From JBDWFY01 sp965275915 (GTDB taxonomy: Bacteria; Pseudomonadota; Alphaproteobacteria; Rhizobiales; Stappiaceae), in contig CBDHYI010000007.1 of the NCBI GenBank assembly GCA_965275915.1, positions 1,364,001 to 1,428,000 on the forward strand: a stretch of DNA of 64,000 nucleotides, written 5' to 3'. Each line of letters begins with the position of its first letter. The first letter of the stretch is position 1. The notes below the pieces were generated by a model. It ran no database searches. It saw only the letters and a list, made by a program, of their open reading frames with translations, and was not told where the DNA came from. Below, one piece after another: positions 52,270-60,843 of the stretch. The position numbers and the translations under genes were made by a program.

Positions 52270-52613
52270 GGTCCGTAAATTGGACCGCCGCGCGAGGCTC
52301 AAACAGTCGGACGCTCGCCCGACTTATGGCATTTGGGAGGGTTCGTCTTGAAAATCGGCAATTTGCACCCCTTGAATGAAATCAAACAGGGCTTTCAAAG
52401 TAGTTTCCAAGTCCGTACGGCGCTTTTTCGAGGTCGCAGGGTATCGTCGGGCGCTGGAACAGGCAAGCGGCCTTGTCGGCCAATTTTGAGCGGCGATTTC
52501 GGAAATGGGGAAATCCGATACGCTTGCGGTGGAACCACAGGTTGGTTGACAGGTTACTTTTGCGCCGTGCTAGGCCTTGAGGACTTGATCGAGTCCTCGA
52601 AAGGCAATGCCGG
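52270..52613. other. Divergent intergenic region (protease / moron block)
   Basis: About 340 bases without a gene between the leftward head-protease gene and the rightward zinc-ribbon gene. It must hold at least the promoter for the rightward block; a candidate is listed separately. No other structure seen. Confidence 0.5.
52546..52574 (+). promoter_or_regulatory. Candidate promoter of the moron block
   Basis: TTGACA (perfect -35) at 52546-52551, 17-base spacer, GCTAGG as a poor -10 at 52569-52574, 40 bases before ATG 52614. The -35 is convincing, the -10 is not. Confidence 0.35.
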
Positions 52614-52847
52614 ATGGATGACCATACGATCGAAGATATCAAAACTGCGAAACTCTGGCTTGAGATCCAGTGCCTGGACTGCGAGCGAATAAGTCAGACG
52701 CCGCATCGCATGCTCCCGGACTTCCTAAAGCCGGACCTGCCGGCCAGGCTGGCGGCGGCCTACTATCGCTGCCCCAAGTGCCAGAGCAAGAATCTGGTTT
52801 CCCGCATGGTGGATGCACTTGCCGAACAACCCAAACTGAAGGGATGA
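52614..52847 (+). CDS. Small zinc-ribbon protein, 77 aa
   Basis: The protein has two CxxC pairs (IQCLDCERI and YRCPKCQSK), the arrangement of a zinc ribbon, with a helical linker (LPARLAAAYYR) between them. No family named. It is the first gene of a rightward block that opposes the phage late operon and is followed four bases later by the SRAP gene, so the two are one transcript. Could be a DNA- or RNA-binding helper. Confidence 0.65.
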   Translation: MDDHTIEDIKTAKLWLEIQCLDCERISQTPHRMLPDFLKPDLPARLAAAYYRCPKCQSKNLVSRMVDALAEQPKLKG

Positions 52848-52851
52848 TGAC

Positions 52852-53538
52852 ATGTGCGGTCGTTTCACCCGAAGATACACCTGGGCGGAGTACTACGAGG
52901 CAATCAACATCATTCCGGCTTCCGCGAAGGGCCGCAACGATCCGCCGCGCTACAATATTGCACCGACGCAGACTGTCGGCTTTGTTTGCCTGCAACACGA
53001 CGTGAGGACTTTCAAGGAGGGCCGCTGGTGGCTGGTCCCGTCCTGGGCGAAGGAGCTCAATTCAAAGTGGCCCGCTTTCAATGCCCGGATCGAAACCGTC
53101 CATGAAAAGCGAACGTTCAGCCACTCCTTTCGCTATCACCATTGTCTGATACCGGCTGACGGTTATTACGAATGGACGAAGAACCCGGACGATGGCCAGA
53201 AGGACCCACACTATATCTATCTGGCGGATAACGAGCCGTTCGCGTTCGCCGGGCTGTGGGCTTACAATAAGACACTGGACGTCACGAGCTGCACGATCAT
53301 CACAGCGCCCGCAAATGACAACATCGCACATCTGCACAGCCGCATGCCGATCATTCTGAAGCCAGAGGCGTTCTCTGACTGGCTGCAACCGTCGCAGTCG
53401 ATCGTCGAGACAAAAGCTGTGCTTGAACATCACCGGGCAATGGAATTGGTCAGCCATCGCGTTGATCGACGGGTGGGAAATTCAAAAATCGATGGACCGG
53501 AGGGGCGCGGCTTGATTGAGCCAACGAGTGTCAGATAG
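52852..53538 (+). CDS. SRAP (HMCES/YedK-type) abasic-site DNA-protein crosslinking protein
   Basis: The 228-residue protein has all family hallmarks: catalytic C2 in MCGRFT, PRYNIAPTQ, WGLVP-like WWLVPSWAKE, N77 in FNARIET, E107 in GYYEW, and H162 in HSRMP. SRAP proteins trap abasic sites in single-stranded DNA by a thiazolidine crosslink. Initiator Met must be removed to free Cys2. Placed in a phage moron block, it may protect replicating phage DNA or counter glycosylase-based defence; that is inference. Confidence 0.9.
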   Translation: MCGRFTRRYTWAEYYEAINIIPASAKGRNDPPRYNIAPTQTVGFVCLQHDVRTFKEGRWWLVPSWAKELNSKWPAFNARIETVHEKRTFSHSFRYHHCLIPADGYYEWTKNPDDGQKDPHYIYLADNEPFAFAGLWAYNKTLDVTSCTIITAPANDNIAHLHSRMPIILKPEAFSDWLQPSQSIVETKAVLEHHRAMELVSHRVDRRVGNSKIDGPEGRGLIEPTSVR

Positions 53539-53792
53539 TTTTCTGTTTGGATCAATTTGAGGCCTTGTTGTCGAACCCTTTCATTGCACCTAACGCCTTT
53601 TCGATCAGTGAAGCTAGCGTAAAAGCAATTGAGGTCTCGGCATTGCGGGTTTTCCTAGCAAATATACACTGGTCTCATTCAATGACGATTCGACCCAATT
53701 TTTTATGAATGGCGACAGACATGGGATTACGGCTAGGATCGGGTCTGGGAATTGGCACCCGTTCTATCGCAGCGAGAACCGATGAGGACGAC

Positions 53793-54578
53793 ATGCCAAG
53801 GAGATATTTATTCATAGACGGCGCTTTTTTCCGTGGTTTCATAAAAGAAATGTCAGACAAATTGGACGAAGACTGCCACGAAACAAAAATTGAATATCAG
53901 AAAGTTGGATCCGGATATGATCGTGTTTTTTTCTACGATGCGTACCCAAAGAAAAAAGATAATCAGTCCGATGGCGAATTTGACGCTGTTGAAAAGGATA
54001 CAGAACGATACTTCGATGTTTTGTCCAGGACACCCTACTTTACGGTTCGGCCAGCATTGACCCGGCGGGCAAAGCGCCAAAAACAAAAAGGCGTTGATGT
54101 ATTACTTGCACTTGATTGCTTGCTTCATGCGGTAAGGAACAACATTGATGAAGCGACAATTATGACATCGGACTTAGACTTTTTTCCGTTGTTGGAAGCA
54201 TTGCTGCAAACCAAGACTAGATCCCATCTCCGATATCAGTTTGAACGAACGGCTCCAGAATTGATCCGGGCTGCTGATTTCTCCAGGCTCCTAACGGTGT
54301 CTGATTATTTGCAGTGGCTACCGCAACCGACTGATCCCCAAAAACAGTGGCAAACAAACTTGAGTGAACCGCAGAAACAAGGTGCAAAAGAGATTGCAAA
54401 GACAACCGCAAATGGGCACAATTTCTACATAATGCGGACAACTGACGACCTATGGCACTTTTTGACCGAAGATGGAAAACCGTCGTCAAATGGCTTTAGG
54501 TTCAGATTGCAAATCGAACACAATCTAATGCAACGCTTTGGATACTTACCGTCCTATTCGGAATCAAAAACTCAATGA
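53793..54578 (+). CDS. NYN-domain (PIN-like) nuclease
   Basis: ATG 53793, preceded by GAGGAC, is chosen over an earlier in-frame ATG. The 261-residue protein has the NYN acidic residues D9 (YLFIDGAFFRG), D102/D108 (KGVDVLLALD) and S126-D127-D129 (MTSDLDFFPLLEAL). C-terminal ~90 residues form a separate basic domain with no match recognised. AT-rich compared with the late genes. NYN proteins are metal-dependent ribonucleases; a phage-borne one may act in exclusion of other phages. Confidence 0.8.
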   Translation: MPRRYLFIDGAFFRGFIKEMSDKLDEDCHETKIEYQKVGSGYDRVFFYDAYPKKKDNQSDGEFDAVEKDTERYFDVLSRTPYFTVRPALTRRAKRQKQKGVDVLLALDCLLHAVRNNIDEATIMTSDLDFFPLLEALLQTKTRSHLRYQFERTAPELIRAADFSRLLTVSDYLQWLPQPTDPQKQWQTNLSEPQKQGAKEIAKTTANGHNFYIMRTTDDLWHFLTEDGKPSSNGFRFRLQIEHNLMQRFGYLPSYSESKTQ

Positions 54579-54690
54579 TCAATTCTAGACAACGCCACCA
54601 CTGATCCGCACTGCCAGCGACATTATGTTTCGTCCCAGCTTACCGACCCTCGGGACGCTCATTCATCGGCATTAATCCAGCCGATTGGCG

Positions 54691-55470
54691 CTATGCAATA
54701 CGGCCATCATTCCGCCCTGACAAATAATCAACCGTTGCCTGATGCCCCGCCTTGCCCGGATTATAGTCCCACCCCGGATCAACACCGACCGGCACCAATC
54801 GCATTTCACCCGTGCGCCGGTTCGTCCAGGGCCGACGCTCAATCGCCGGCGCCTCGAACCTTAACGGCACGCCTTGCTTGATCAGCCTGTCGATATCCCG
54901 CTGTGACAGGTTCTGAAGCGTGCAGCGGCAGTTCCAGCCGTTGGGAGGCGCAAAGATATCCCAGAACGGATCGTCAACCGGTAACACCAGATTGTGCAAT
55001 TCCTCATGGTCCGGCCTGGTTACATCGTCGAGGATGGCGACATAGCGCAAAAACGGACGGGACCGTTTTGTCCGTTCGAAGCTGGACCAACGGCCGACCG
55101 CATAGGACACACGCATATTGACATCGAAGATCAATCGCAGCCGGCGCATGCTGCCAAGCTGGACATCCTGGAGATCTCCGGTCTCAGGATCGACGGCGAC
55201 CGCGCGGCCCCACCATCCTTTTTGCACCAGGACAGGTTTCAGGTTGGCGGCAAAGTCCCGAAACGTCTGCCCGTCTTCAAGCGCCTTCAAAAGTGCATTG
55301 AAGATGTCTTCGAGAACGTCATGACCGACTGACTTGGCAACCGTGAACATGGATGCGTGAAGGTCCGCATAGATGTCCTGCCAGGCAAAGGTCGGGTGAA
55401 GGACGCGACCGCGAGCAATAAGAGCGTTAATGGCATCGCGCGGCGGCAAGGGCTCCAGTTTGATCGCCAA
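54691..55470 (-). CDS. Minor head protein (Mu F/gp30, SPP1 gp7-like)
   Basis: TTG 55470 with GGAGGATTAGCC upstream is the start; 259 residues. Shared features of phage Mu F-type heads: WQDIYADLHASMFTVAKSVG, LRLIFDVNMRVSYAVGRWSS, PDHEELHNLVLPVDDPFWDI and the hallmark PPNGWNCRCTLQNLSQRD. Acts in DNA packaging initiation or head assembly. The TTG start implies low translation, as normal for a minor head protein. Confidence 0.85.
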   Translation of the reverse strand: MAIKLEPLPPRDAINALIARGRVLHPTFAWQDIYADLHASMFTVAKSVGHDVLEDIFNALLKALEDGQTFRDFAANLKPVLVQKGWWGRAVAVDPETGDLQDVQLGSMRRLRLIFDVNMRVSYAVGRWSSFERTKRSRPFLRYVAILDDVTRPDHEELHNLVLPVDDPFWDIFAPPNGWNCRCTLQNLSQRDIDRLIKQGVPLRFEAPAIERRPWTNRRTGEMRLVPVGVDPGWDYNPGKAGHQATVDYLSGRNDGRIA

Positions 55471-55473
55471 GGG

Positions 55474-55875
55474 CTAATCCTCCAGATCGCAGACCATCGT
55501 ATGGATCTGCGCGTCGCACTTGGATACGTCCTCATTAAACCACTCGAAAAAATCGCTGGTTGCCGTGCTGCAATGATAGAGTTTTCGGCCTCTCAGCCAT
55601 TTGACGAAATCGACCAGATACCAACGGTGTGTCTTTTCGACGGTTGGCGGATTAAGCCGGTATCGGTTCCAACACCAATTTCCGACCCAGTCCTTTGACC
55701 AGTCACAATTCCAGGATTTTCCGGCCAATCGAACCTTGGTATCCAACTCCACGAATTTCGGAAATCTGTCGAAAAACTTGCTTTCAAACTCGGCATAGCC
55801 CAACGTCAATAGAGGTGCACGGCCAGCGAAGTAGCCATTGTCCGGATCATTGCAGGCAACATCAAGGTAGATCAT
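55474..55875 (-). CDS. Uncharacterised Trp/Cys-rich protein between portal and F, 133 aa
   Basis: ATG 55875 begins five bases after the portal stop and the gene ends three bases before the F start. The product has many aromatic residues (WNCDWSKDWVGNWCWNRYRL) and several Cys; no family is recognised. Mu lacks a gene here, so this is an insertion into the conserved portal-F pair. It keeps the operon tight and is likely translated. Confidence 0.6.
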   Translation of the reverse strand: MIYLDVACNDPDNGYFAGRAPLLTLGYAEFESKFFDRFPKFVELDTKVRLAGKSWNCDWSKDWVGNWCWNRYRLNPPTVEKTHRWYLVDFVKWLRGRKLYHCSTATSDFFEWFNEDVSKCDAQIHTMVCDLED

Positions 55876-55880
55876 CGCCG

Positions 55881-57449
55881 TCAGTCCTGAATATCTTCGC
55901 CGGCTTCACCGGCCAGCCGGGCCGCAAAGGCCGACCGGGCCAGCAAGTCGGTGAACGCCGCAACACCAAGCGTCTGAACACGCCGGTTCAAAATTGCTTT
56001 TGCCTCTTCGATGTTGGTCGCTGTCGCCAGTTCCGCCTCCAGTTCCTCGACGATCGGGCCGACAAGTGGTTCCCATCCCTCGTCACCAAGCATCTCATTG
56101 ATTGCCGTTTCGATGCTGTCATCGGGCCGGGTTCGACTGTTCGCGGTCTGCCGGGTTTCCTCTTCCTCGTCGTCTTCAATCTGTTCGTCATCCGAGTTGG
56201 GCTGCGCGGCACGCGGTGCAACCAAAAGTTCCTCGTCTTTTTGCGGTTCCGGCAGTCCGATAATCTCTCGCATGGTTGCTGCACCGACCTTCAAGCCAAA
56301 TGGCACCATCTTGGCGACGTTGGTCACCAGTTTCTCGACATCGACCTGATCGGGCCGTTCGATCTTGATTTTCGGATAGGCTTTTTGCGGTCCAAGGTTG
56401 AGGCTGACCAGCGGCACAACAAGATCGCGATTGAGTGTCGCGGCAAGCTGATTGGCGTCGGCCTTTTCAATATCCTGCCGGACTTCATCGTGAACCTTGC
56501 CAACAGCGTGCCCGCCGGCAATCGCATCGGTGGTGCCGGTCTGCCCCAGGACCAGCTTGGATACCTGACGGTCCATCCAGTCCGCGCGCTTTTCGTAATG
56601 CTCGTGGTTGCCGCTGATCTGTGCCTGGACAATATCAATCAGCATGTTCTCAGGGACAATGGCCGCGTAATCGACACCAATATTGGCAACTGCCCGAAGC
56701 AACTCTGCCTTATCGTCCTCAGTGGCGGACGGACCGTATTTGCCCAGGCGCAGCGGCTGACCATAGGCTTCGCAGAAGATTGCCCAGTCCTTCAGGGAAA
56801 ACGACTTGAACAGGAATGTCCAGGCAACCCCGCGTGCGAGGCCGCCCCGGATCGGCAGGCCGGATTTCATCTTTGATTGATGCCAGATCCAGCCATAAGG
56901 ATTGAGCGGTTCCAGACCGGAATGCGACCGAAACATCGGGATTTCTCGCGTGTCCTGGTCAAACGTGAAACAACGCGGATCGCGCCAGCAGAGTTGTTTC
57001 GGTCGCCACTGCTTTTCCGACGTGTCCCAGACAATCTCGGTTGCTGAAAAGCCCTTGCCGAGCGCGTCCAGAATATCGATCAGTTCCGTTTGAAAGGCAT
57101 CCCGGTTGATGACTTTTCTAACAAGGTCGGCGGCTTCAACCGCCTTGGCGTCTTCGCCGGCCGCCTCTACCGAAATGTCAAGACTGACGACCTGTCGCTT
57201 ACGTGTGCCCAGAACACCGGCATAATGCTCGTTGCGCTCCTCCATGTCCTCAGCGAGCGCAAGATAGGCCTCCGGATCTCCGTCTATGCTGTCGCGCAAA
57301 AGGTTCGCCAGTTTGCCGGGTGTCAGGCCTGCGGCTGGATGAAAGGCATCGCTTCTGCGAACCGCCCTGGTTGTCGGAGAAGCTTGTTCTTTTTTCAGAG
57401 CACCGAGGTCGATCTTGTTGCCGCTAGCGTCATAGAGAGTGACGGCCAT
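55881..57449 (-). CDS. Portal protein (DUF935, Mu gp29-like)
   Basis: ATG 57449 lies in TGATG with the terminase stop; 522 residues. DUF935 signatures: LANLLRDSIDGDPEAYLALAED, EERNEHYAGVLGTRKRQV, FSATEIVWDTSEKQWRPKQL, LKDWAIFCEAYGQPLRLGKY. A long acidic linker (DDEQIEDDEEEETRQ) precedes the C-terminal helical domain. Forms the ring for DNA entry. Confidence 0.9.
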   Translation of the reverse strand: MAVTLYDASGNKIDLGALKKEQASPTTRAVRRSDAFHPAAGLTPGKLANLLRDSIDGDPEAYLALAEDMEERNEHYAGVLGTRKRQVVSLDISVEAAGEDAKAVEAADLVRKVINRDAFQTELIDILDALGKGFSATEIVWDTSEKQWRPKQLCWRDPRCFTFDQDTREIPMFRSHSGLEPLNPYGWIWHQSKMKSGLPIRGGLARGVAWTFLFKSFSLKDWAIFCEAYGQPLRLGKYGPSATEDDKAELLRAVANIGVDYAAIVPENMLIDIVQAQISGNHEHYEKRADWMDRQVSKLVLGQTGTTDAIAGGHAVGKVHDEVRQDIEKADANQLAATLNRDLVVPLVSLNLGPQKAYPKIKIERPDQVDVEKLVTNVAKMVPFGLKVGAATMREIIGLPEPQKDEELLVAPRAAQPNSDDEQIEDDEEEETRQTANSRTRPDDSIETAINEMLGDEGWEPLVGPIVEELEAELATATNIEEAKAILNRRVQTLGVAAFTDLLARSAFAARLAGEAGEDIQD

Positions 57450-59095
57450 CAATAAAGCCCCCGTTGTTTGCGCAGGCTGGCAAGCCGGAAGGGAATATCC
57501 CGATCACTGTCAGCGGCGTGTTGATCGAACTTGGATGATTTTTGGGGAACAGGTTGGTAATCGTATTCGCGCCATTCCATACGGCTGGCGAAATGAGCCA
57601 AAGCCAGGGCGACAGCGTAGTCGCCGTGTCTGCGCTTGCCCTTCTCGCCTTCGCGCGTTGCAGGCAGCATTGGAATGCCACGGATGATTTTGACCAGGCG
57701 CAGGTCTGAAAGATGTTCCGCGTCTTTGGCAATCTGAATTGCGTTGTCTTCAAACGCCGTCTTCAGCGGCGGCATGTTGACCCGGTACCACTCCTGCGAA
57801 AACTTGATCGCCCAGATCAGGCCGGGACCGTCTTCCTTTTCCCGGAGCCCGTATTTTCGACCCATGTCTTCGGCGACCGTCCATCCCATACCGGTAGCGT
57901 CAAAGGCTGCGCCGACAAGCCGACTTTTGACGGCTTCCAAGATCATGCCGATGATGGTTTTTTGTTCGTCGCCGGGAACACCGCGCATTTCGACACAAAA
58001 TGCCGAGACGCGGTTGAGGTTCGGCATAATCGCCAACAACTCAAAAACCGACAGGTCCGCTACGCGGGCAAAGTCAAAGCCTCCAGCATAGAATAGACTG
58101 AGATCCAGATCCGCGAGCGCTTCCCTCAATTGCTCAAGGAAAGGATCGATTAAGGATGCCTGGGTAAGCGGATCAAGATGCAGAAAGTCCGGTGGCAATT
58201 CCAATCTCAGGATCGGAGCGTCTACGGTCATTCGAGCTTCGATCAATGGCGTTGACAACCAGGTCCCGGACCCCATCGATGGAACACAAAACAGCTCTTC
58301 GTCAGCACCATCGCCATAAAAATCAATAATCTCCTGCCGCCATTCGGCTTCCGCTTCAGCAGACCATTCTTCACCTGTGACAAGGCAGATCCGTTGATAC
58401 AGCCCATCCTGGAGTGCCTGGTCAAAGTCAATGCGCAGATGATCATACTTTGACCGGCCGCCCAGGATCTCCTGTATTTGAACATTGAACTCGTTTTCTG
58501 CGCCGTCATGTGTCGAACAGACAACGACCTGACCACCCCACATCAGGAATGCAAGTGCTGCCTTCAGAAGTTCTTTCAGGTTATCGACAAATGCCGCTTC
58601 GTCGATAATAACAACACCCTGCTTGCCGCGAAGCGTGCGCGGTGCCGATGAAAGCGCAATGATCTCATAGCCGGACGCAAACCGAATGCGGAATGCCTGG
58701 ATCGAGCGGTCACCGTCCGGGTCGCTGTCCTCAAACAGAAACTCATCCTGACTGAATGCGGCATCTGAAAATGCCCGTGCCCACATCGCGCACGCGTCGA
58801 TGAATTCGCGCGTCATTTCCTGCGAATAGGAAATGTACATCACGTCCATGCCACCGGCTTCCTTGGATTTTGCCGCCTTCAACGCCGCATAGGATGCAAG
58901 CCCCCAGGTCAACCCGATCCGGCGTGACTTTTCGACAAAGAGGACCCGGCATGTGCTCTCCAATAGCTGAACCGCGAGAGATTGATACGGCAGGAGCACA
59001 TTGGGCAGGCCGACTTCTTCAGCGATCCGATCAATATTGCCGGCCGTTGCTTCGCGGAGCTTCTTCCATTCCTCCTTGGAGATTGGCGCATTCAC
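57449..59095 (-). CDS. Terminase large subunit (Mu gp28-like)
   Basis: GTG 59095 overlaps the upstream stop (GTGA); 548 residues. Walker A-type loop SRRIGLTW at 57-64 and Walker B VVIIDEAAF at 161-169 with D165-E166. The C-terminal RuvC-type nuclease half contains FYAGGFDFARVADLSVFEL and RLVGAAFDATGMGW. Packages DNA into the head, cutting host-flanked phage DNA as in Mu. Confidence 0.9.
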   Translation of the reverse strand: MNAPISKEEWKKLREATAGNIDRIAEEVGLPNVLLPYQSLAVQLLESTCRVLFVEKSRRIGLTWGLASYAALKAAKSKEAGGMDVMYISYSQEMTREFIDACAMWARAFSDAAFSQDEFLFEDSDPDGDRSIQAFRIRFASGYEIIALSSAPRTLRGKQGVVIIDEAAFVDNLKELLKAALAFLMWGGQVVVCSTHDGAENEFNVQIQEILGGRSKYDHLRIDFDQALQDGLYQRICLVTGEEWSAEAEAEWRQEIIDFYGDGADEELFCVPSMGSGTWLSTPLIEARMTVDAPILRLELPPDFLHLDPLTQASLIDPFLEQLREALADLDLSLFYAGGFDFARVADLSVFELLAIMPNLNRVSAFCVEMRGVPGDEQKTIIGMILEAVKSRLVGAAFDATGMGWTVAEDMGRKYGLREKEDGPGLIWAIKFSQEWYRVNMPPLKTAFEDNAIQIAKDAEHLSDLRLVKIIRGIPMLPATREGEKGKRRHGDYAVALALAHFASRMEWREYDYQPVPQKSSKFDQHAADSDRDIPFRLASLRKQRGLY

Positions 59096-59655
59096 GAGGC
59101 GTTTACTCCGAGGATCTTGGCCTTGATTTCATCGGCCGTCTCCGCCGTGAGGCCCTTGACCTTGCGGACTTCCTCGACGGCCTTTTCGGTCCGCTTGGCG
59201 AGATCCGCCTCAATGCGTTTGCGACGATCCGATGAAATCGACTGCGCCTGGACGGCACTCTTGAGCGCCGACGCGAGCTCCATAGCGCCTTTTGGCGAAA
59301 TCTGGCCGGCGCCTTCGAGGATCTCGAACACCAGCGTCTTGATGGTTTCGCTAACGGTTATGGTCAGATCGTCAGCCGTGTTCGGGCCAAGCGCATCGGT
59401 CAGCGCCGACGAGATTTGGCGCACCTCGTCCAGGCGTGCGAATGCCTTCGCCTTGCGGACGGCAAACCGGTTGAACGCCGACGACGAAACCGCACCGATG
59501 CCGCGATCCGCGAGACGGCCGTTGAATTCTTCAAGAATGTCCTTCTGAAGTCGCTCGCGCTTCCGGAGTTCTTCGACAGCCCAAATAACATCGCCTTGAG
59601 CCTCTTCCGGTAGCAAATCAATAGACGACAGCCGGCCCCGGCGTGTGCGTGCCAT
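59092..59655 (-). CDS. Small-terminase-like protein (DUF3486, Mu gp27)
   Basis: ATG 59655 (MARTRRGRLSSIDLLPEE) is the family start; the in-frame extension is ignored. 187 residues. The conserved LQKDILEEFNGRLADRGIGAVSSSAFNRF is split over two stretches; then coiled-coil-like helices. Partner of gp28, overlapped by GTGA. Confidence 0.85.
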   Translation of the reverse strand: MARTRRGRLSSIDLLPEEAQGDVIWAVEELRKRERLQKDILEEFNGRLADRGIGAVSSSAFNRFAVRKAKAFARLDEVRQISSALTDALGPNTADDLTITVSETIKTLVFEILEGAGQISPKGAMELASALKSAVQAQSISSDRRKRIEADLAKRTEKAVEEVRKVKGLTAETADEIKAKILGVNAS

Positions 59656-59656
59656 A

Positions 59657-59959
59657 TCAAGTCTCCAGTGACGGCTGCTTGACGCCCTCAATGAAGCTGC
59701 GGCGCTCAACATGATCAAGGCCGGCGCGTTTCAGCGTCGCGATCATGACGTTGCCGGCCAGGGTGATTTCGACGGCACCCAGTTCCTTCAGCTTGTTGAG
59801 CTGTGTCCGGAGCCATTCGCGCGATTGATTGAACCCATAATCGTCCAGCATGCTTGCCAGGACAGATTCATTCAGGCGGTTGTCGTTCTGCTCATGAAGG
59901 CACCGGAGAATGGTCAACCGGCCGGCCTCGGCGATGTGGTCTTTATAGCTCTCGCTCAT
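59657..59959 (-). CDS. ArsR-like phage protein (VpaChn25_0724 type)
   Basis: ATG 59959 overlaps the preceding stop (ATGA); 100 residues. Winged-helix pattern RLTILRCLHEQNDNRLNESV then LRTQLNKLKELGAVEI and VMIATLKRAGLDHVE is typical of the small DNA-binding protein ahead of gp27 in Mu-like phages. Probable packaging or regulatory DNA-binding protein. Confidence 0.75.
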   Translation of the reverse strand: MSESYKDHIAEAGRLTILRCLHEQNDNRLNESVLASMLDDYGFNQSREWLRTQLNKLKELGAVEITLAGNVMIATLKRAGLDHVERRSFIEGVKQPSLET

Positions 59960-60288
59960 TTGTCGCCCTTGTTCATGAGATAGTCGTCGATCCGCAGAAC
60001 GGTTCGTTCAACGGCGACGACCTTCTCTTCCATCCGGCCAATCATGCCTTCCATGGCTGTTATGGAGACTTGAACGCCGTGCACCTCATCCTTGCCGGGC
60101 ATATGTGCGATTTCGTTTTCCAGCTTCTGGATTCGCCGGTCGTTGACTTTCAGCGTGTCATCGACACGCTTGAGGTGTTCTGAGTTCACCCGCGATTTTG
60201 CGGTTAGCCAGGCATAAAAAACCGCACCGACTGACAGAACGGTCGCTAGGATGCTGAGACCTGTCTTGAATTCATCCATGAACGGCAT
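59956..60288 (-). CDS. DUF2730-like membrane/coiled-coil phage protein
   Basis: ATG 60288 is preferred because CGGGAG lies upstream; 110 residues. One N-terminal membrane helix (GLSILATVLSVGAVFYAWLT) and a long coiled coil (VDDTLKVNDRRIQKLENEIA). DUF2730 proteins occur at this point in Mu-like phages and may be spanin- or holin-related. Function not established. Confidence 0.7.
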   Translation of the reverse strand: MPFMDEFKTGLSILATVLSVGAVFYAWLTAKSRVNSEHLKRVDDTLKVNDRRIQKLENEIAHMPGKDEVHGVQVSITAMEGMIGRMEEKVVAVERTVLRIDDYLMNKGDK

Positions 60289-60315
60289 TCCGGATGCTCC
60301 CGTCACGGACAATCA

Positions 60316-60843
60316 TCAGGCTTTCGACCTCAGCTTTTCATCGCTGCGGCGCCAGACATAGACGCCGACAACGCCGGCGTGGGTGCCCAGGATGGTGCCA
60401 AGGAAGGCGTATAGCGGCTGAAGGGCATTGAGGGTTGCAACATCGCCATCCAATATCTTGGCGGAAACGACACCGACAATCAGGGCGACCTCACAGCCAA
60501 AAACCAGCCCGTTAAATGGTCGCCAAATGCGATTCAAAATCGAAGGACTGTCCCGGTCATCCTTGAGGATGTCGTGATAGGACTTGGTTGCGTCGGCGGC
60601 GGCCTCGGCGATCTCCGCCATGTCCTCTTCAACCTGCCGAAAGACCGTGGTGACCTCTTCGGGAGCGGCTTCGAATTTGTCGATAATCGCCTTCTCAGTC
60701 GGTTCAACACCGAGCACTTCGGCGAGGGCAACCAAAGTACGCGACGCGACTATGCTGGAAGCGCTGCCCTTTCGTTCAAAGATTGCTGTGAGGACGGGTA
60801 AACCGATCTCGAGCGCAATGCCCGCAATTGCTGGAAGTGCCAT
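60316..60843 (-). CDS. Holin-like membrane protein (3TM type)
   Basis: ATG 60843 lies in TGATG with the endolysin stop; 175 residues. Hydrophobic segments: residues 1-18 (ALPAIAGIALEIGLPVLTAI), ~110-130 (GLVFGCEVALIVGVVSA) and ~140-160 (LYAFLGTILGTHAGVVGVYV). This agrees with the phage/GTA 3-TM holin pattern. It should form membrane lesions to release the endolysin. Confidence 0.75.
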   Translation of the reverse strand: MALPAIAGIALEIGLPVLTAIFERKGSASSIVASRTLVALAEVLGVEPTEKAIIDKFEAAPEEVTTVFRQVEEDMAEIAEAAADATKSYHDILKDDRDSPSILNRIWRPFNGLVFGCEVALIVGVVSAKILDGDVATLNALQPLYAFLGTILGTHAGVVGVYVWRRSDEKLRSKA

